Assembly: GCA_963769255.1 (NCBI GenBank) | Contig: CAVYKV010000001.1 | Coordinates: forward strand, 3,100,001 to 3,164,000 | Source: JAKACA01 sp963769255 | GTDB lineage: Bacteria; Actinomycetota; Acidimicrobiia; Acidimicrobiales; Bog-793 | Length of the DNA stretch: 64,000 bases | Reading direction: 5' to 3' | Shown: piece by piece, positions 38,756 through 47,826 of the stretch | How positions within the stretch are numbered: the first letter of the stretch is position 1 | How the letters are laid out: each line of letters starts with the position of its first letter | Position numbers and translations under genes: made by a program | The notes under the pieces: generated by a model | The model's input: the letters and a program-made list of their open reading frames with translations, nothing else | Told to the model about the DNA's origin: nothing | Database searches by the model: none

Positions 38756-40030
38756 TCAGGCCTTGTCGAGGCTGCCGGCGAAGTAGAGCCCGGCCGAGCA
38801 CGTGCCCTTGCAACCGCTCAGGCCGAACTGCACCTTGGTGCTGGAAGCGAAGGTCGTGGGCGTGATCCAGTGGTAGTCGAGGTCGCGGAAGTCGGCCATC
38901 GCCCACTGCATCAGCTGAACACCGTTGCCCGAGAGCTGGACGACGCCCGTCGTGCCCGCCGTGTTCTCGACGAGGACGTCGGTGATCTCGAGGATCTGTC
39001 CCTTCGGCACCGTGTAGGTGGCCGTGGTGTTCCCGCTCACGAGCAGGCTGCGATTGATGGTGAGCCCGACGGTGGAGCCACCTCCACCCGTGTGGGTGCC
39101 ACCGCCCCCTTTCGGGGTGGTTCCCCCACCGCCGGTCGCTGTCGTCGTGGGCGGCACCGTGGTCGGCGTGGTCGTGATGCCGGCGGCGGCCAGCTGTTTG
39201 GTGACCTGGTTCTGGGCGGCGGCCTGTATCTGCGGCTTCAAGAGGTTGAACCAGAGGATGACGGCCGCGATGGCGAGCAGGAGGAGGGCGAGCAGCGCCT
39301 TGAGGATCCACGACGGGAGGATCGGATCCTGCAGCATGACCCCGTCGAGGAGGATCGAAGGCGGGTGGACGCTCCCCTCCGGTGTGGCGTATTGGCCGGC
39401 GGCGCCGGCTTCGGCGGCGTTGATCGCCCCCTGCTCTTCCAGGAGGACTTGGAAGGCACGGGTGACGGAGCTGCCCCGCCAGAGCCTCGAATGGGCGCGC
39501 AGGCCGACGCGGGTGAAGCTCACCGAGCCGGGCTCGACCTCGACGTAGGGCGGCTGGAAGGAGAGGCCGACCGCCTCGTCGGGGTCGAGACCGGACGGCC
39601 GCGCCCGGTAGGCGATGTTGGACCGGTTGTCGACGGCCAGCTGCAGCTTCGCCCGGAACCGCCCGCGGGCGGCATGGGGCACGAGCTCCCCGACGACGTC
39701 GCTGAAGGCGCCCACCCACAGTGTCGCCTCTTCCACCGTGCTGCCCGCCGGATCCTCCGTCGACGAGACGCGCACCCCGAAGGGCATGGCGCCGGGCGCC
39801 GTCGTCGGAGCCCGCGGCGGGGCGATCGTGAGGCGGACCGTCTGCTCGGTCGCCGGGAAGAGGGAGACGCTGGGTGGCTCGAAGCTCGCCCAGTCGTTCG
39901 GGATCCCGACGACGTCGAAGCCGAACTGGTCCACGACCGTGCCGTTGTTGCGAACGGTCACCTCGAGCTCGCCGGACTCGCCGGGCACGACGCTCAGGCT
40001 GGCGAGCGACAAACGGGCTTCGGCACCCAT
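38756..40030 (-). CDS. Single-pass membrane protein with NEW3/COG1470-like N-terminal domain, eCIS-associated
   Basis: A 424-residue protein. The N-terminal half has Ig-like NEW3 repeats (VVPGESGELEVTVRNNGTVVDQFGFDVVGIPNDW, then FRAKLQLAVDNRSN). A hydrophobic segment (ILKALLALLLLAIAAVILWFNLL, about residues 245-267) is followed by a Thr/Pro and Gly-rich linker and a C-terminal beta domain containing two Cys (GCKGTC). There is no signal peptide, so the N-terminal part is cytoplasmic and the C-terminal part outside. In Streptomyces a membrane protein (CisA) links cytoplasmic CIS particles to the membrane; this protein could be a counterpart, which is inference. Confidence 0.75.
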   Translation of the reverse strand: MGAEARLSLASLSVVPGESGELEVTVRNNGTVVDQFGFDVVGIPNDWASFEPPSVSLFPATEQTVRLTIAPPRAPTTAPGAMPFGVRVSSTEDPAGSTVEEATLWVGAFSDVVGELVPHAARGRFRAKLQLAVDNRSNIAYRARPSGLDPDEAVGLSFQPPYVEVEPGSVSFTRVGLRAHSRLWRGSSVTRAFQVLLEEQGAINAAEAGAAGQYATPEGSVHPPSILLDGVMLQDPILPSWILKALLALLLLAIAAVILWFNLLKPQIQAAAQNQVTKQLAAAGITTTPTTVPPTTTATGGGGTTPKGGGGTHTGGGGSTVGLTINRSLLVSGNTTATYTVPKGQILEITDVLVENTAGTTGVVQLSGNGVQLMQWAMADFRDLDYHWITPTTFASSTKVQFGLSGCKGTCSAGLYFAGSLDKA

Positions 40031-40062
40031 AGTCTCCTCCTACCGTTCGGTTCTCGTCGACG

Positions 40063-40452
40063 TCAGCCGATCAGCACGCTGGCGGCGCTCGCCTGCAGCT
40101 GTCCCGGCGCCCCGCCACAGACGGTGCACTGCGAGGCGGCCGTGGCGGCCCCGACACCCCCGATGAGCACCGTGGCGCTCCCCATGACGATCTGCCCTTG
40201 CTGCATCGGCGGTGCCATGAAGGGGTCGGCCGGGTAGAGGCCGACGTGCGGCGGCGTGCACAACCCGCTCGATCCGGCCACGGCGGCCGGCTTCCCGCTG
40301 ATGAGGACCGAGGCAGCGGTGCCGAGCGTGACGGGAGCGCTGAAGGGAAGTGGAGGGGAGGGCTGCGGCGCCCCCGTGGCCGGGTTCGGGATCAGGTGGA
40401 TGGCGCACAGGCCGGTGATCTGGTCGCCGGCAACCGCTGCAGGCATCCCCAT
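40063..40452 (-). CDS. PAAR-domain spike-tip protein (Afp10/Cis10-like)
   Basis: A 129-residue PAAR protein forming the tip that sharpens the spike. MPAAVAGDQITG is the PAAR start, followed by VTLGTAASVLISGKPAAVAGS and QIVMGSATVLIGGVGAATA repeats and His/Cys residues for the metal (GLCTPPH, CTVCGGAPG). It starts 2 bases from the zinc-ribbon gene stop and is in the operon with three membrane/surface proteins, apart from the other structural genes. It needs the spike at 53843 as partner. Confidence 0.85.
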   Translation of the reverse strand: MGMPAAVAGDQITGLCAIHLIPNPATGAPQPSPPLPFSAPVTLGTAASVLISGKPAAVAGSSGLCTPPHVGLYPADPFMAPPMQQGQIVMGSATVLIGGVGAATAASQCTVCGGAPGQLQASAASVLIG

Positions 40453-40454
40453 GA

Positions 40455-41816
40455 TCAGCTGTTCTTTCCCTCGAAGACGATGCCCGTCTCGGCACAGGTG
40501 CCGCGGGCGGCTCCTGGATCCGACGAGACGAGGCGCAACGTGATGCTCGTCGGGCGCGAGATCGACACCGTCACGCCCTGGAGCACGGGCGGGTTCTTCA
40601 ACTGGATGACCGTCGAGGTACCGGCGGGCTCGGAGCTGACATCGAGGGTGACGGGATGAGGGGACGGCCCGGCCAGCGTGGTGGACGGATTGGCGACGAG
40701 GGGTGTGAAGACGATCGACGAGACAGAGCCCGTGAAGGAGGGGGCCACGGTCACGGTCACCGACTGGGCGGCGACGGAGGCCGGCCGCGTGTACCAGTAC
40801 AGCGTGGCGTTGTCCTGGCCCAGGACGGGAGCGGAGCAGGCGCCGTGGTGCCGTCCTGTCGGGGCGCCGGCCAGGGCGATCGGATGAGCCTTCGAGAAGA
40901 TGCGGTCATAGGTGCTCGTCACGTCGTGGCGGAGCGGGGGGATGGCCGAGAAGGCGATCACCGCCAGGACGACCACGAGGGCCAGCCCCTTGCCGACCTT
41001 CGAGCCCCTCCTCGGGAGGGAGGACGGCGTGAGCGAGCGACCGCCGCCCGAGAGGTTCGGCTGGTGAAAGACGGGCTGGCTGCCGGCGTGCTGCAGTCCG
41101 CGGGTCGGGATCGCCGGAGCCGCCGGGGCCTTCGGTGCCCCCGGCACCTTCGGAAGAGTCGCTTGCTTCCCGGCGCCCGACGGGGCGGAAGGGCTCGCGC
41201 CAGCGGGTGCGGGAGCCGCCCGGCCGCCCGCGGAGTCCGGCACGCCGGCCGCGGAGGCCGGCACGCCGGCCGCCGACCCGCCGGGCGTGGCACTGGCGGG
41301 CGTCGCACTGGCATTGCGGTGCCGGAAGATCCGGCGCCACCAAGGCAGCCGAGTGGCGACGACCGGGGCCGGCGCCTCCAGGAGGGCGCCGCAGCGCCGG
41401 CAGAAGCGTCGCTCCGGCGAGTTGGCCTCACCGCAGGAGCCGCAATAGACGGCGTCCTGCACGAGGCGGCTCGCCCGTGGGACCTGGGCCGGCCTCGGAC
41501 GCTCGGTCGGTGTCGCCGGCTGCACGGCGATCGGCTGGGCCTTCTGGGCGACCGTGGTATCGATGGCCTCGGCGGCGGCGGGAGGCCCGCTCTCCGGCGC
41601 GCCAGCCGCCGGCGGCGAGACGGTGGCGGGCGAGGCGAGCTGGGGGTCCGGGACCGTGCCACTCGCCGTCGCCGCCGCGGCGGCGCCCCCAGCCCCCGGT
41701 GCGGCTGCTCCGGCAATTCGCTCGCCGTCCCACTCGAGAAAGGCGCCGCATCCCCCGCAGAAAGCCTCGCCGCTCGCCGCGTGCGTGCCGCACACCCTGC
41801 AGACGATGTCGTCCAT
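40455..41816 (-). CDS. Zinc-ribbon membrane protein, eCIS-associated
   Basis: A 453-residue protein with ATG at 41816. Two zinc ribbons lie at the N-terminus: CRVCGTHAASGEAFCGGCG (residues 6-24) and CGSCGEANSPERRFCRRCG (about 125-143). They are separated and followed by Ala/Pro-rich low-complexity linkers. One membrane segment is seen (LALVVVLAVIAFSAIP, about residue 290). The C-terminal beta-rich domain ends ARGTCAETGIVFEGKNS. It is the first gene of the minus-strand operon with the PAAR gene. The ribbons would be cytoplasmic; the role may be to hold the particle at the membrane. No name is known to me. Confidence 0.7.
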   Translation of the reverse strand: MDDIVCRVCGTHAASGEAFCGGCGAFLEWDGERIAGAAAPGAGGAAAAATASGTVPDPQLASPATVSPPAAGAPESGPPAAAEAIDTTVAQKAQPIAVQPATPTERPRPAQVPRASRLVQDAVYCGSCGEANSPERRFCRRCGALLEAPAPVVATRLPWWRRIFRHRNASATPASATPGGSAAGVPASAAGVPDSAGGRAAPAPAGASPSAPSGAGKQATLPKVPGAPKAPAAPAIPTRGLQHAGSQPVFHQPNLSGGGRSLTPSSLPRRGSKVGKGLALVVVLAVIAFSAIPPLRHDVTSTYDRIFSKAHPIALAGAPTGRHHGACSAPVLGQDNATLYWYTRPASVAAQSVTVTVAPSFTGSVSSIVFTPLVANPSTTLAGPSPHPVTLDVSSEPAGTSTVIQLKNPPVLQGVTVSISRPTSITLRLVSSDPGAARGTCAETGIVFEGKNS

Positions 41817-41908
41817 CCCGAATGCACCACCCGCTTGTTGCGCCGAAGGCTGGATCGTAGACCGACGGTCCGCCACGCCGCGGCGATTTGCCCTTTGGAG
41901 GCTGCGTC

Positions 41909-41924
41909 TTGCCCGATCGGGCAA
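41909..41924. promoter_or_regulatory. 16-bp perfect palindrome in the eCIS divergent regulatory region
   Basis: TTGCCCGATCGGGCAA is a perfect dyad in the 226-base gap between the zinc-ribbon and LuxR genes. The 12-base CCGATCGGGCAA recurs at 47914-47925 between the DUF4157 and sheath genes, and a relative, GGCCGATCGGCC, lies at 44734-44745 ahead of the Pvc16-like gene. The core CCGATCGG also occurs in several coding regions, so only the long forms are informative. Confidence 0.45.
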
Positions 41925-42042
41925 TCTTCCCGGGAAAGTACCGCTCTTGATCAGATGCTGATTGCCTCTTGAGCGCGCCGTGTGATCCTCCGGAGGGGAG
42001 GCCGCCGTCACGGGGCGGCACGACGGAGGGGAGGTCGGTGGC

Positions 42043-42672
42043 ATGGAGGGGCGGATCATCCAGGTCGTCGTGTTCGCCACGGACTCGGTGTCGTTGCTCG
42101 GGACCGGCGGGCACCTGCGGGCCTATCCGGGCATCACCCTGCTGGAGGAGTCGGAGCTGGAGGCGGCCGACGTGGCCGTCGTCGTCGTGGACCGCGTCGA
42201 CGACGCCGCCGTGCGGGTGATCCGGGCCGCCCAGCGCCAGGGGCGCGCCCGCGTGGTCGTCATCGCCGGGGAGCTCGACGCCGCCTCCGTCTTCGATGCC
42301 GTCGAAGCGGGCGCCTGCGGGTTCCTCCGTCGCTGCGACACACGGCCCGAGACCCTCGTCAGCTGCGTGCTGCGCGCCGCCGCGGGCGACGGAACCGTCC
42401 CGCCCGACCTGCTCGGCCGGCTGCTCGACCAGGTGGGCAGGGCGCAACGGCAGGTGCTGTCGCCCCGAGGACTGTCCTTCTCCAACCTCACCAAGCGCGA
42501 GATCGAGGTCCTCCGCCTCCTCGCCGACGGGCACAACACGGCCGAGGTGGCCCGCCAGCTCGTCTACTCGGAGCGGACGGTGAAGAACGTGCTAGCCGAC
42601 ATCACGCGGCGGCTCAGCCTGCGCAACCGCACGCACGCCGTCGCCTACGCCCTTCGCCAGGGTCTCATCTAG
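42043..42672 (+). CDS. LuxR/NarL-type response regulator
   Basis: A 209-residue regulator. Residues 1-125 form a receiver-like domain (IQVVVFATDSVSLL, VVVVDRVDDAAVRVI, DAVEAGACGFLRRCD); the classical acidic pocket is incomplete, so phosphorylation is doubtful. The C-terminal LuxR helix-turn-helix reads FSNLTKREIEVLRLLADGHNTAEVARQLVYSERTVKNVLADITRRL. It is divergent from the membrane operon and 14 bases before the AAA+ gene, so it may control the injection-system locus. No partner histidine kinase is in the window. Confidence 0.88.
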   Translation: MEGRIIQVVVFATDSVSLLGTGGHLRAYPGITLLEESELEAADVAVVVVDRVDDAAVRVIRAAQRQGRARVVVIAGELDAASVFDAVEAGACGFLRRCDTRPETLVSCVLRAAAGDGTVPPDLLGRLLDQVGRAQRQVLSPRGLSFSNLTKREIEVLRLLADGHNTAEVARQLVYSERTVKNVLADITRRLSLRNRTHAVAYALRQGLI

Positions 42673-42685
42673 GGCTGCGGCAACC

Positions 42686-44695
42686 GTGTCGCCGGAGGCC
42701 GCAGCGGGTGTCCTCGAGGCCCGGCTCGGCGGGCTGCTCGCCCGCGTGGCCGCCACGGTGGCGTCGCGACGGAAGGTGGACGCCAACCCGGACGACCCCT
42801 TCCGCGGTCTCTACATCGACGACGCCCAGGCCGATCGCCTCCTTCTCCCGCCCGATGGCGGCGAGACCACGCTCGGCGGCGATCTCCTTGAGGCGCGTCT
42901 CGTCCGCTTGGCGGCCGACTTCGCCCTCTCGCAGCTCGAGCTCGACATCGTGGCGACGGCGATCGCCCCGGATCTGAACCCGCGCTTCGAGAAGCTCTAC
43001 GGGTACCTCAACGACGACGTCACTCGGCGGCGGGCAAGCGTCGGGCTGACCCTCGAGCTCTGCGGGGCCGCCCTGCACGACGGGCCAGCCCGCCAGTGCT
43101 TTGCCCCCGGCGCACCCCTTGTCGCCTCCGGTCTGATCGTGGTGGAGGACCTCGACCGGCCGCTGCTCAGCCGGGCGCTCCGCGTGCCGGACCGTGTCGT
43201 GGCCCACCTCCTCGGACGCGACGAGCCCGACCCGGGCGTCAGCCCGCTCGTCTGCGAGCCGGCTCCCTGGCCGGGCCCCCCGAGCCAGGTCATGAGCCGG
43301 GCGCTCGCTGCCGGCGTGGAGGTCGTCTACGTCCAGTGCCCGCCGGGCGGCACCGCCCTCGCCTGGGTGGCGGCCAGCCTGCGGGCGGCGGGGCGCTCCG
43401 CCTTCGCCGTGGCCCTCGAGCTCACGGACACCCACGACGATCATGCCCGGACGGCCGTCGTGGCGTCCCGCGAGGCCCGGCTGTCGTCGGGCGTGCTCGT
43501 CGTCAGCGGGATCGACCACCTCGCCGACGAACCGTCCCTCCTCCGCTCGTGGACCGAGCTGCCCGGCACCGTGGCCATCATCGGCTCGAAGGTGTGGGAT
43601 CCGCGTTGGTCGAGCCGGACCCCCTTGTCGGTGGAGCCGCCGATGCTCAGCGACCTCGAGCGGGCCGGGCTCTGGGCCGAGGCGCTCGGCCCGATCCCGC
43701 CGGCGGCGGCCGGCGCCCTCAGCGAGAGCGTGAGCGCCTACCGCCTGAGCCCTGAGCAGATCCGCCGAGCGGTCGGGTCGGCGCGACGCCGGGCGGAAGC
43801 GGAGAGGCGGGAGGTGGGTCCTGACGACCTCCGTTTCGGTGCCCGGGCGCAGAACGCCGCCGGCCTCGAGCGTCTGGCCCGCCGCGTCACGCCCCGCGTG
43901 GGCTTCAGCGATCTCGTGGTGCCCGCCGCCGTCGAGCGGCAGCTGCGGGCGCTGGCGGGCCGCGTCCGCCACCGCTCGCTCGTCCTCGACGACTGGCAGA
44001 TGGCCTCGGCCGCCACGACGGGACGCGGGGTGACGGTCCTCTTCGCCGGCGACAGCGGCACAGGAAAGACCATGTCGGCCGAGGTCGTGGCCGAGAGCCT
44101 CGGTCTCGAGCTCTACGTGATCGACCTGTCGACGGTCGTCGACAAGTACGTGGGCGAGACCGAGAAGAACCTCGACCGCATCTTCGTCGAGGCGGAGCGG
44201 GTGAACGGGGTGCTCCTCTTCGACGAGGCCGACGCCGTCTTCGGCAAGCGCTCGGAGGTGAAGGACGCCCGCGACCGCTACGCCAACGTCGAGGTCGCCT
44301 ACCTGCTGCAGCGGATGGAGCAGTTCGACGGCGTCGCCATCCTCACGACCAACCTGCGCTCGAACGTCGACGAGGCGTTCCTGCGCCGCATCGACGTCGT
44401 CGTGGAGTTCCCCCTGCCGCTGGCGGAGGAGCGGGAGCGGCTCTGGCGGCGGCTGCTCGGCCGCGAGGTCCCCGTGGAGGGCGTCCTCGACATCGGCTTC
44501 CTCGCGCGTTCCTTCGAGCTGTCCGGCGGCAACATCCACAACGTCGTGGTCGCCGCCGCCTTCGCCGCCGCAGACGAGGGCGTCCCGCTGACGATGACCC
44601 ACATGGTCCGCGGCACCGCCGCCGAGTACCGCAAGCTCGGACGCCTTTGCGTCGAAGCCGAGTTCGGCGCCTGGCTCCCCGTGCTGCAGGAGTGA
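42686..44695 (+). CDS. AAA+ ATPase of the contractile injection system (Afp15/Cis15-like)
   Basis: A 669-residue protein starting GTG at 42686. The AAA+ core is C-terminal: Walker A GDSGTGKTM (about residues 455-463), Walker B LLFDEADAVFGKRSE (about 508-522), sensor ILTTNLRSNVDEAFLRRID with Arg finger. The N-terminal 400 residues form a helical domain typical of Afp15/Cis15 proteins (FALSQLELDIVATAIAPDLN). In eCIS clusters this ATPase is a core gene, required for assembly or loading. It has 14-base spacing to the regulator. Confidence 0.92.
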   Translation: MSPEAAAGVLEARLGGLLARVAATVASRRKVDANPDDPFRGLYIDDAQADRLLLPPDGGETTLGGDLLEARLVRLAADFALSQLELDIVATAIAPDLNPRFEKLYGYLNDDVTRRRASVGLTLELCGAALHDGPARQCFAPGAPLVASGLIVVEDLDRPLLSRALRVPDRVVAHLLGRDEPDPGVSPLVCEPAPWPGPPSQVMSRALAAGVEVVYVQCPPGGTALAWVAASLRAAGRSAFAVALELTDTHDDHARTAVVASREARLSSGVLVVSGIDHLADEPSLLRSWTELPGTVAIIGSKVWDPRWSSRTPLSVEPPMLSDLERAGLWAEALGPIPPAAAGALSESVSAYRLSPEQIRRAVGSARRRAEAERREVGPDDLRFGARAQNAAGLERLARRVTPRVGFSDLVVPAAVERQLRALAGRVRHRSLVLDDWQMASAATTGRGVTVLFAGDSGTGKTMSAEVVAESLGLELYVIDLSTVVDKYVGETEKNLDRIFVEAERVNGVLLFDEADAVFGKRSEVKDARDRYANVEVAYLLQRMEQFDGVAILTTNLRSNVDEAFLRRIDVVVEFPLPLAEERERLWRRLLGREVPVEGVLDIGFLARSFELSGGNIHNVVVAAAFAAADEGVPLTMTHMVRGTAAEYRKLGRLCVEAEFGAWLPVLQE

Positions 44696-44783
44696 GCGCC
44701 GGTCAGGCGGGCAGCGCGGCTGCCCAATCGGACGGCCGATCGGCCCTCGCCGCCGCCGGCACCCTCGTGCACAGTGGGAACCG

Positions 44784-45521
44784 GTGATCCAGGACGTCGA
44801 CGAGGCCCTCCGTACCCTGCTGCGCCGCGAGGCGCTGGCCGGGACGGACATCGAGGTGGCCCTCGACGCCCCGACGACGGAGTGGGCGTCCCGCCGCAAC
44901 GCCCCCACGCTCGACCTCTACCTCTACGACATCCGTGAGGACCTGCGCAGGCGGGAGAACGGCTTCATCGAGCGTCGCGACGACGAGGGGCGAGTGGTGA
45001 GCCGGGACCGCCCGCCCCGCTACTACAAGCTCTCGTATCTCGTCACCGCCTGGACGCAGCGTCCCGAGGACGAGCACCGGCTCCTGGCTGCCGTGCTCGG
45101 CTGCATGCTCCTGCACGAAGCCCTTCCCGAAGACGTCCTCGGCGGCCAGCTCGCCGGCACCCAACTGCCCGTGCCCGTCACGATTGCCCACCCCCCGCCG
45201 CAGGACCGCGCCGTCTCGGACGTCTGGACGGCGCTCGGTGGCGAGCTGAAGCCCTCTCTCGACCTCGTCGTGAGCGCCCCCTTCGACATCACGCGGGCCG
45301 ACGAGATCGCCCCGCCCGTGCTGGAGCCGATCCGCCTCGGTGTGCGCGGCCCCGGCGTGTCCGAGCAGCCGCGGACACGGGGCGGCCGGCGGCGGGCAGC
45401 CGCCGAAGCAGTCACGGGGCCGCCCGTGGAAACCGTGACGGGCGGCTCGGGCGACCTGCCGGGACGCACCTTCCGCATCGCGGGCAGCGTCGAGCGGCCA
45501 CGACGACCCGACGACGCCTGA
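44784..45521 (+). CDS. DUF4255 / Pvc16-like tail terminator protein
   Basis: A 245-residue protein with the Pvc16_N (DUF4255) fold in residues 1-175: IQDVDEALRTLLRREAL, PTLDLYLYDIREDLRRREN, and YKLSYLVTAWTQRPEDEHRLLAAVLGCMLLHE. Afp16/Pvc16 caps and ends the tube and sheath. The last 70 residues are Arg/Gly/Pro-rich. GTG at 44784 starts it, 88 bases after the AAA+ gene. It is convergent with the helical protein; GGGGC-AGC-GCCCC at 45560-45572 is a small hairpin in the 55-base gap. Confidence 0.88.
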   Translation: MIQDVDEALRTLLRREALAGTDIEVALDAPTTEWASRRNAPTLDLYLYDIREDLRRRENGFIERRDDEGRVVSRDRPPRYYKLSYLVTAWTQRPEDEHRLLAAVLGCMLLHEALPEDVLGGQLAGTQLPVPVTIAHPPPQDRAVSDVWTALGGELKPSLDLVVSAPFDITRADEIAPPVLEPIRLGVRGPGVSEQPRTRGGRRRAAAEAVTGPPVETVTGGSGDLPGRTFRIAGSVERPRRPDDA

Positions 45522-45576
45522 CCCGGCGAAGGCCCGCCGGACGAGCAAATCCAACCGCCGGGGCAGCGCCCCTCGA

Positions 45577-47055
45577 TCAGTGGGGCACGGCGGCCCCGAA
45601 CTCGCCGTAGAGCATCGACCAGACCGTCTCCCAGTGCCCGGCAAGCCAGGTGACGAGGTTCGTCTCCCGGCCGGAGGTGAACCAGCTGGAGGGGGAGAAG
45701 AGCTTCCAGTCGGAGGTGAGCTCGTCCGCCTTGCCGGAGGCGATCTCGTTCATGATGTCCCGGCGACTGAGGAAGTAGGTCTTCACGTCCGTGCTCATCG
45801 CCGGCGGCTCCCGCCCCTCCCGCAGGCAGTAGAGGTAGCTGAAGACCGCCTGCCCGCCCGGGAAGTCGCCCTTCGCCAGGTAGAGCTTGTCGATGACGGG
45901 TGCGCCGTTGGCGTCCCGCTCGAGCGTGCCGTTCGTCTGGTCGATCTGCCAGTAGCCGACGGCCTCCCCCCGGTCCTTGATCTCGAGGAGGTGGGCGAGC
46001 TTCGTGAGGCCCGTGATGCAGGCATCCACCATCGGCTTGTACCACTTGTCCCAGAGATCCTTGAAGAGCGGCACGGACGAGGCGAGCTTGCCGACCGTCT
46101 TGTCGACGAGATCGATGCCGGCACGAAACCCGTCGATCCCCTGCATCATGGCCGTGCCGTCCGGGTGGCCCTGGGCGCCCGCGATGGTGGCGACGTCGTT
46201 GGCGACCTCGAGGATCTCCTTGGCGCTGCCGAGCTTCTCACCGACGTCCTTGCTGAGCCCCTTCAGCTGCTTGGCACGCTCTCCGGCGCTGGCGGCGGCG
46301 GCGGCGCCCTGCATCTTCTTCGTCTGTGCCTCCACCTTGCCGGCATACTCGCCGACCTTCCCGTTCCAGCCCTTCACCTTCTCGGTCAGCTCCACGAGCT
46401 GTTTGATCTGGTCGTTCTCGTGAGCGATGAAGCGCTGGTGCAGCGTCTCGGCGAGGTCGAGCTCGAGGTTCTCGATCTGCTGGACTTCCGCGGGCGACGG
46501 CTGGGCCTGTTGGAAGAGGCTCAGCAGTCGCTGGATCGCCTGGTCGACGGCGTCGCGTTCGCCGGCGGCCTCGATGGCGAGGAAGCTGACGAGGTAGGCG
46601 TGGTCACTCGCGCTGAGCGGCCCGGGCGCCGTGAGCTTGGCGGCCTCGTCCCGCGTCGTCTGCGCCATGGCCCGCAGCGAGGTCTCGCCGATGCTGTCGA
46701 GGGAGCCTGCGGTGTCCTCCAGATTGAGGGCGACACCGAGGAGCGCCGTGGCGGCAGCCGGCGTGTCGCTCACGACGAGGTCCTCGTCCGAGCCGAGGAG
46801 CGACGCCGGGATGGTAAGGGGCGCTCCCCCGCCCTCGGTCGGGGTGACGGTGCCGGCTTTGCCCGGGGGCGGATCGTCCCTCTGCACCGGAAGGCGGGAT
46901 CCCGGCCGCCGGGCGAGGACGCTCACGACGGCGGCGTTGCCGGCGGAGCGCTGCAGGCGCAGGAGCGACCCGCCGCCCTGCGAGGGGCCGCTCTCGGTCA
47001 CTCGGGCCTCGGCGGGCTCCGCCGCTGTGTCCTTCTTCTCCCAGGTTGCCGTCAC
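45577..47055 (-). CDS. Uncharacterised helical protein with LQRxxGNxAV motif, candidate eCIS cargo
   Basis: A 492-residue protein starting at GTG 47055, with GAAGGAG 8 bases upstream. Residues 25-45 have RLQRSAGNAAVVSVLARR, a motif seen in several proteins of this locus. A VQRDDPPPGKAG linker follows, then a long alpha-helical region with Ala/Gln/Glu-rich, partly coiled-coil stretches (QIENLELDLAETLHQRF, VEAQTKKMQGAAAAAS). The C-terminal 150 residues are globular (GYWQIDQTNGTLERDANG, YFLSRRDIMNEIASGKADELTSDWKLF). No catalytic motif was recognised. It is downstream of the DUF4157 gene in one operon; a cargo or toxin is the leading guess, an unproven one. Confidence 0.7.
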   Translation of the reverse strand: MTATWEKKDTAAEPAEARVTESGPSQGGGSLLRLQRSAGNAAVVSVLARRPGSRLPVQRDDPPPGKAGTVTPTEGGGAPLTIPASLLGSDEDLVVSDTPAAATALLGVALNLEDTAGSLDSIGETSLRAMAQTTRDEAAKLTAPGPLSASDHAYLVSFLAIEAAGERDAVDQAIQRLLSLFQQAQPSPAEVQQIENLELDLAETLHQRFIAHENDQIKQLVELTEKVKGWNGKVGEYAGKVEAQTKKMQGAAAAASAGERAKQLKGLSKDVGEKLGSAKEILEVANDVATIAGAQGHPDGTAMMQGIDGFRAGIDLVDKTVGKLASSVPLFKDLWDKWYKPMVDACITGLTKLAHLLEIKDRGEAVGYWQIDQTNGTLERDANGAPVIDKLYLAKGDFPGGQAVFSYLYCLREGREPPAMSTDVKTYFLSRRDIMNEIASGKADELTSDWKLFSPSSWFTSGRETNLVTWLAGHWETVWSMLYGEFGAAVPH

Positions 47056-47115
47056 TGCGGCGACTCCTTCGGGCAGCTGCCGGCGCCCGAGCACAACGGC
47101 GGCCGGCGACGGCGG

Positions 47116-47826
47116 CTAGGTCTCGACGTCCTCCTCGTCCTCTTCCTCGCGCTGGACGCCGGGTGCGGCGATGCCGGCCTCGGCGCCGCTCCCCTCGCCG
47201 CCCGCCCCGTCGGCCATCCCCGTGGCCACGAATTCGGCGGCCGTGCTCTCGGCCGCCCGTTCGAAGCGGTCGGAGGGGTCGCTGAGGGCGATGCCGCCCT
47301 CGGCGGGCGAGCCGTCGACAGGCCCCGAGCGCTGCTGCACGACGTGGGTGAGCTCGTGGGCGAGGTTGTGCAGGCCCTCCGGGGAGCCGGGCCGGTAGGC
47401 GCCGTCACCGAAGACGACGTCGTTGCCCACCGTGTAGGCGCGCGCCTGCACGGATCGGGCGGACTGCGCCGCCGGCTCGCCCGTGTGGATGCGGACGTCG
47501 CCGAAGTCGGCCCCGAGACCGGCCTCCATGGTGGCCCGCAGGCCGGCATCGAGCGGGGCGCCGCCCTTGCCGATGACGTCGAGGACCGGGGAAGCGCCCG
47601 TCTCGCTCGTCGCCTCGTCCTCGAGGAGGCGAGAGACGATGGCGTTGCCGACGTCGCGCTGCAGCTGACGGATCGACGCCCCGCCGTCCGGGGCGATGGG
47701 GACGTGGCCGGCGCCGTGGCGCCGAAGGGAGGCGCCCTCGTCCCCCTCCGCAGGCTCCGGGCGCTTGGTGGCCCTCCCGGTCGACTGCACGAGCTTCGAC
47801 GGGAGGTACTCCTCGTAGCCGCTCAC
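47116..47826 (-). CDS. DUF4157 eCIS-core metallopeptidase-like protein
   Basis: A 236-residue protein. The start is fixed by a perfect AAGGAGGT ahead of GTG 47826. It has RQLQRDVGNAIVSRLL near residue 60, then DFGDVRIHTGEPAAQSARSVQARAYTVGNDVVFG and LHNLAHELTHVVQQRSG (His157-Glu158-His161), the DUF4157 zinc signature. The C-terminus is acidic (EEEDEEDVET). DUF4157 is a hallmark of eCIS-linked proteins and is often joined to a toxin; here it stands alone, so it may act on, or be carried with, the protein encoded next. Confidence 0.92.
   Translation of the reverse strand: MSGYEEYLPSKLVQSTGRATKRPEPAEGDEGASLRRHGAGHVPIAPDGGASIRQLQRDVGNAIVSRLLEDEATSETGASPVLDVIGKGGAPLDAGLRATMEAGLGADFGDVRIHTGEPAAQSARSVQARAYTVGNDVVFGDGAYRPGSPEGLHNLAHELTHVVQQRSGPVDGSPAEGGIALSDPSDRFERAAESTAAEFVATGMADGAGGEGSGAEAGIAAPGVQREEEDEEDVET

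Noticed and set aside
37377..40237. Long plus-strand frames opposite the beta-propeller and COG1470-like genes
   Set aside because: The minus-strand genes have signal peptide, membrane segment and domain structure; the opposite frames are Arg/Asp/Gly-rich nonsense.
45560..45572. GGGGC-AGC-GCCCC hairpin as a terminator between convergent genes
   Set aside because: Short stem and no T run; only noted with the neighbouring gene.
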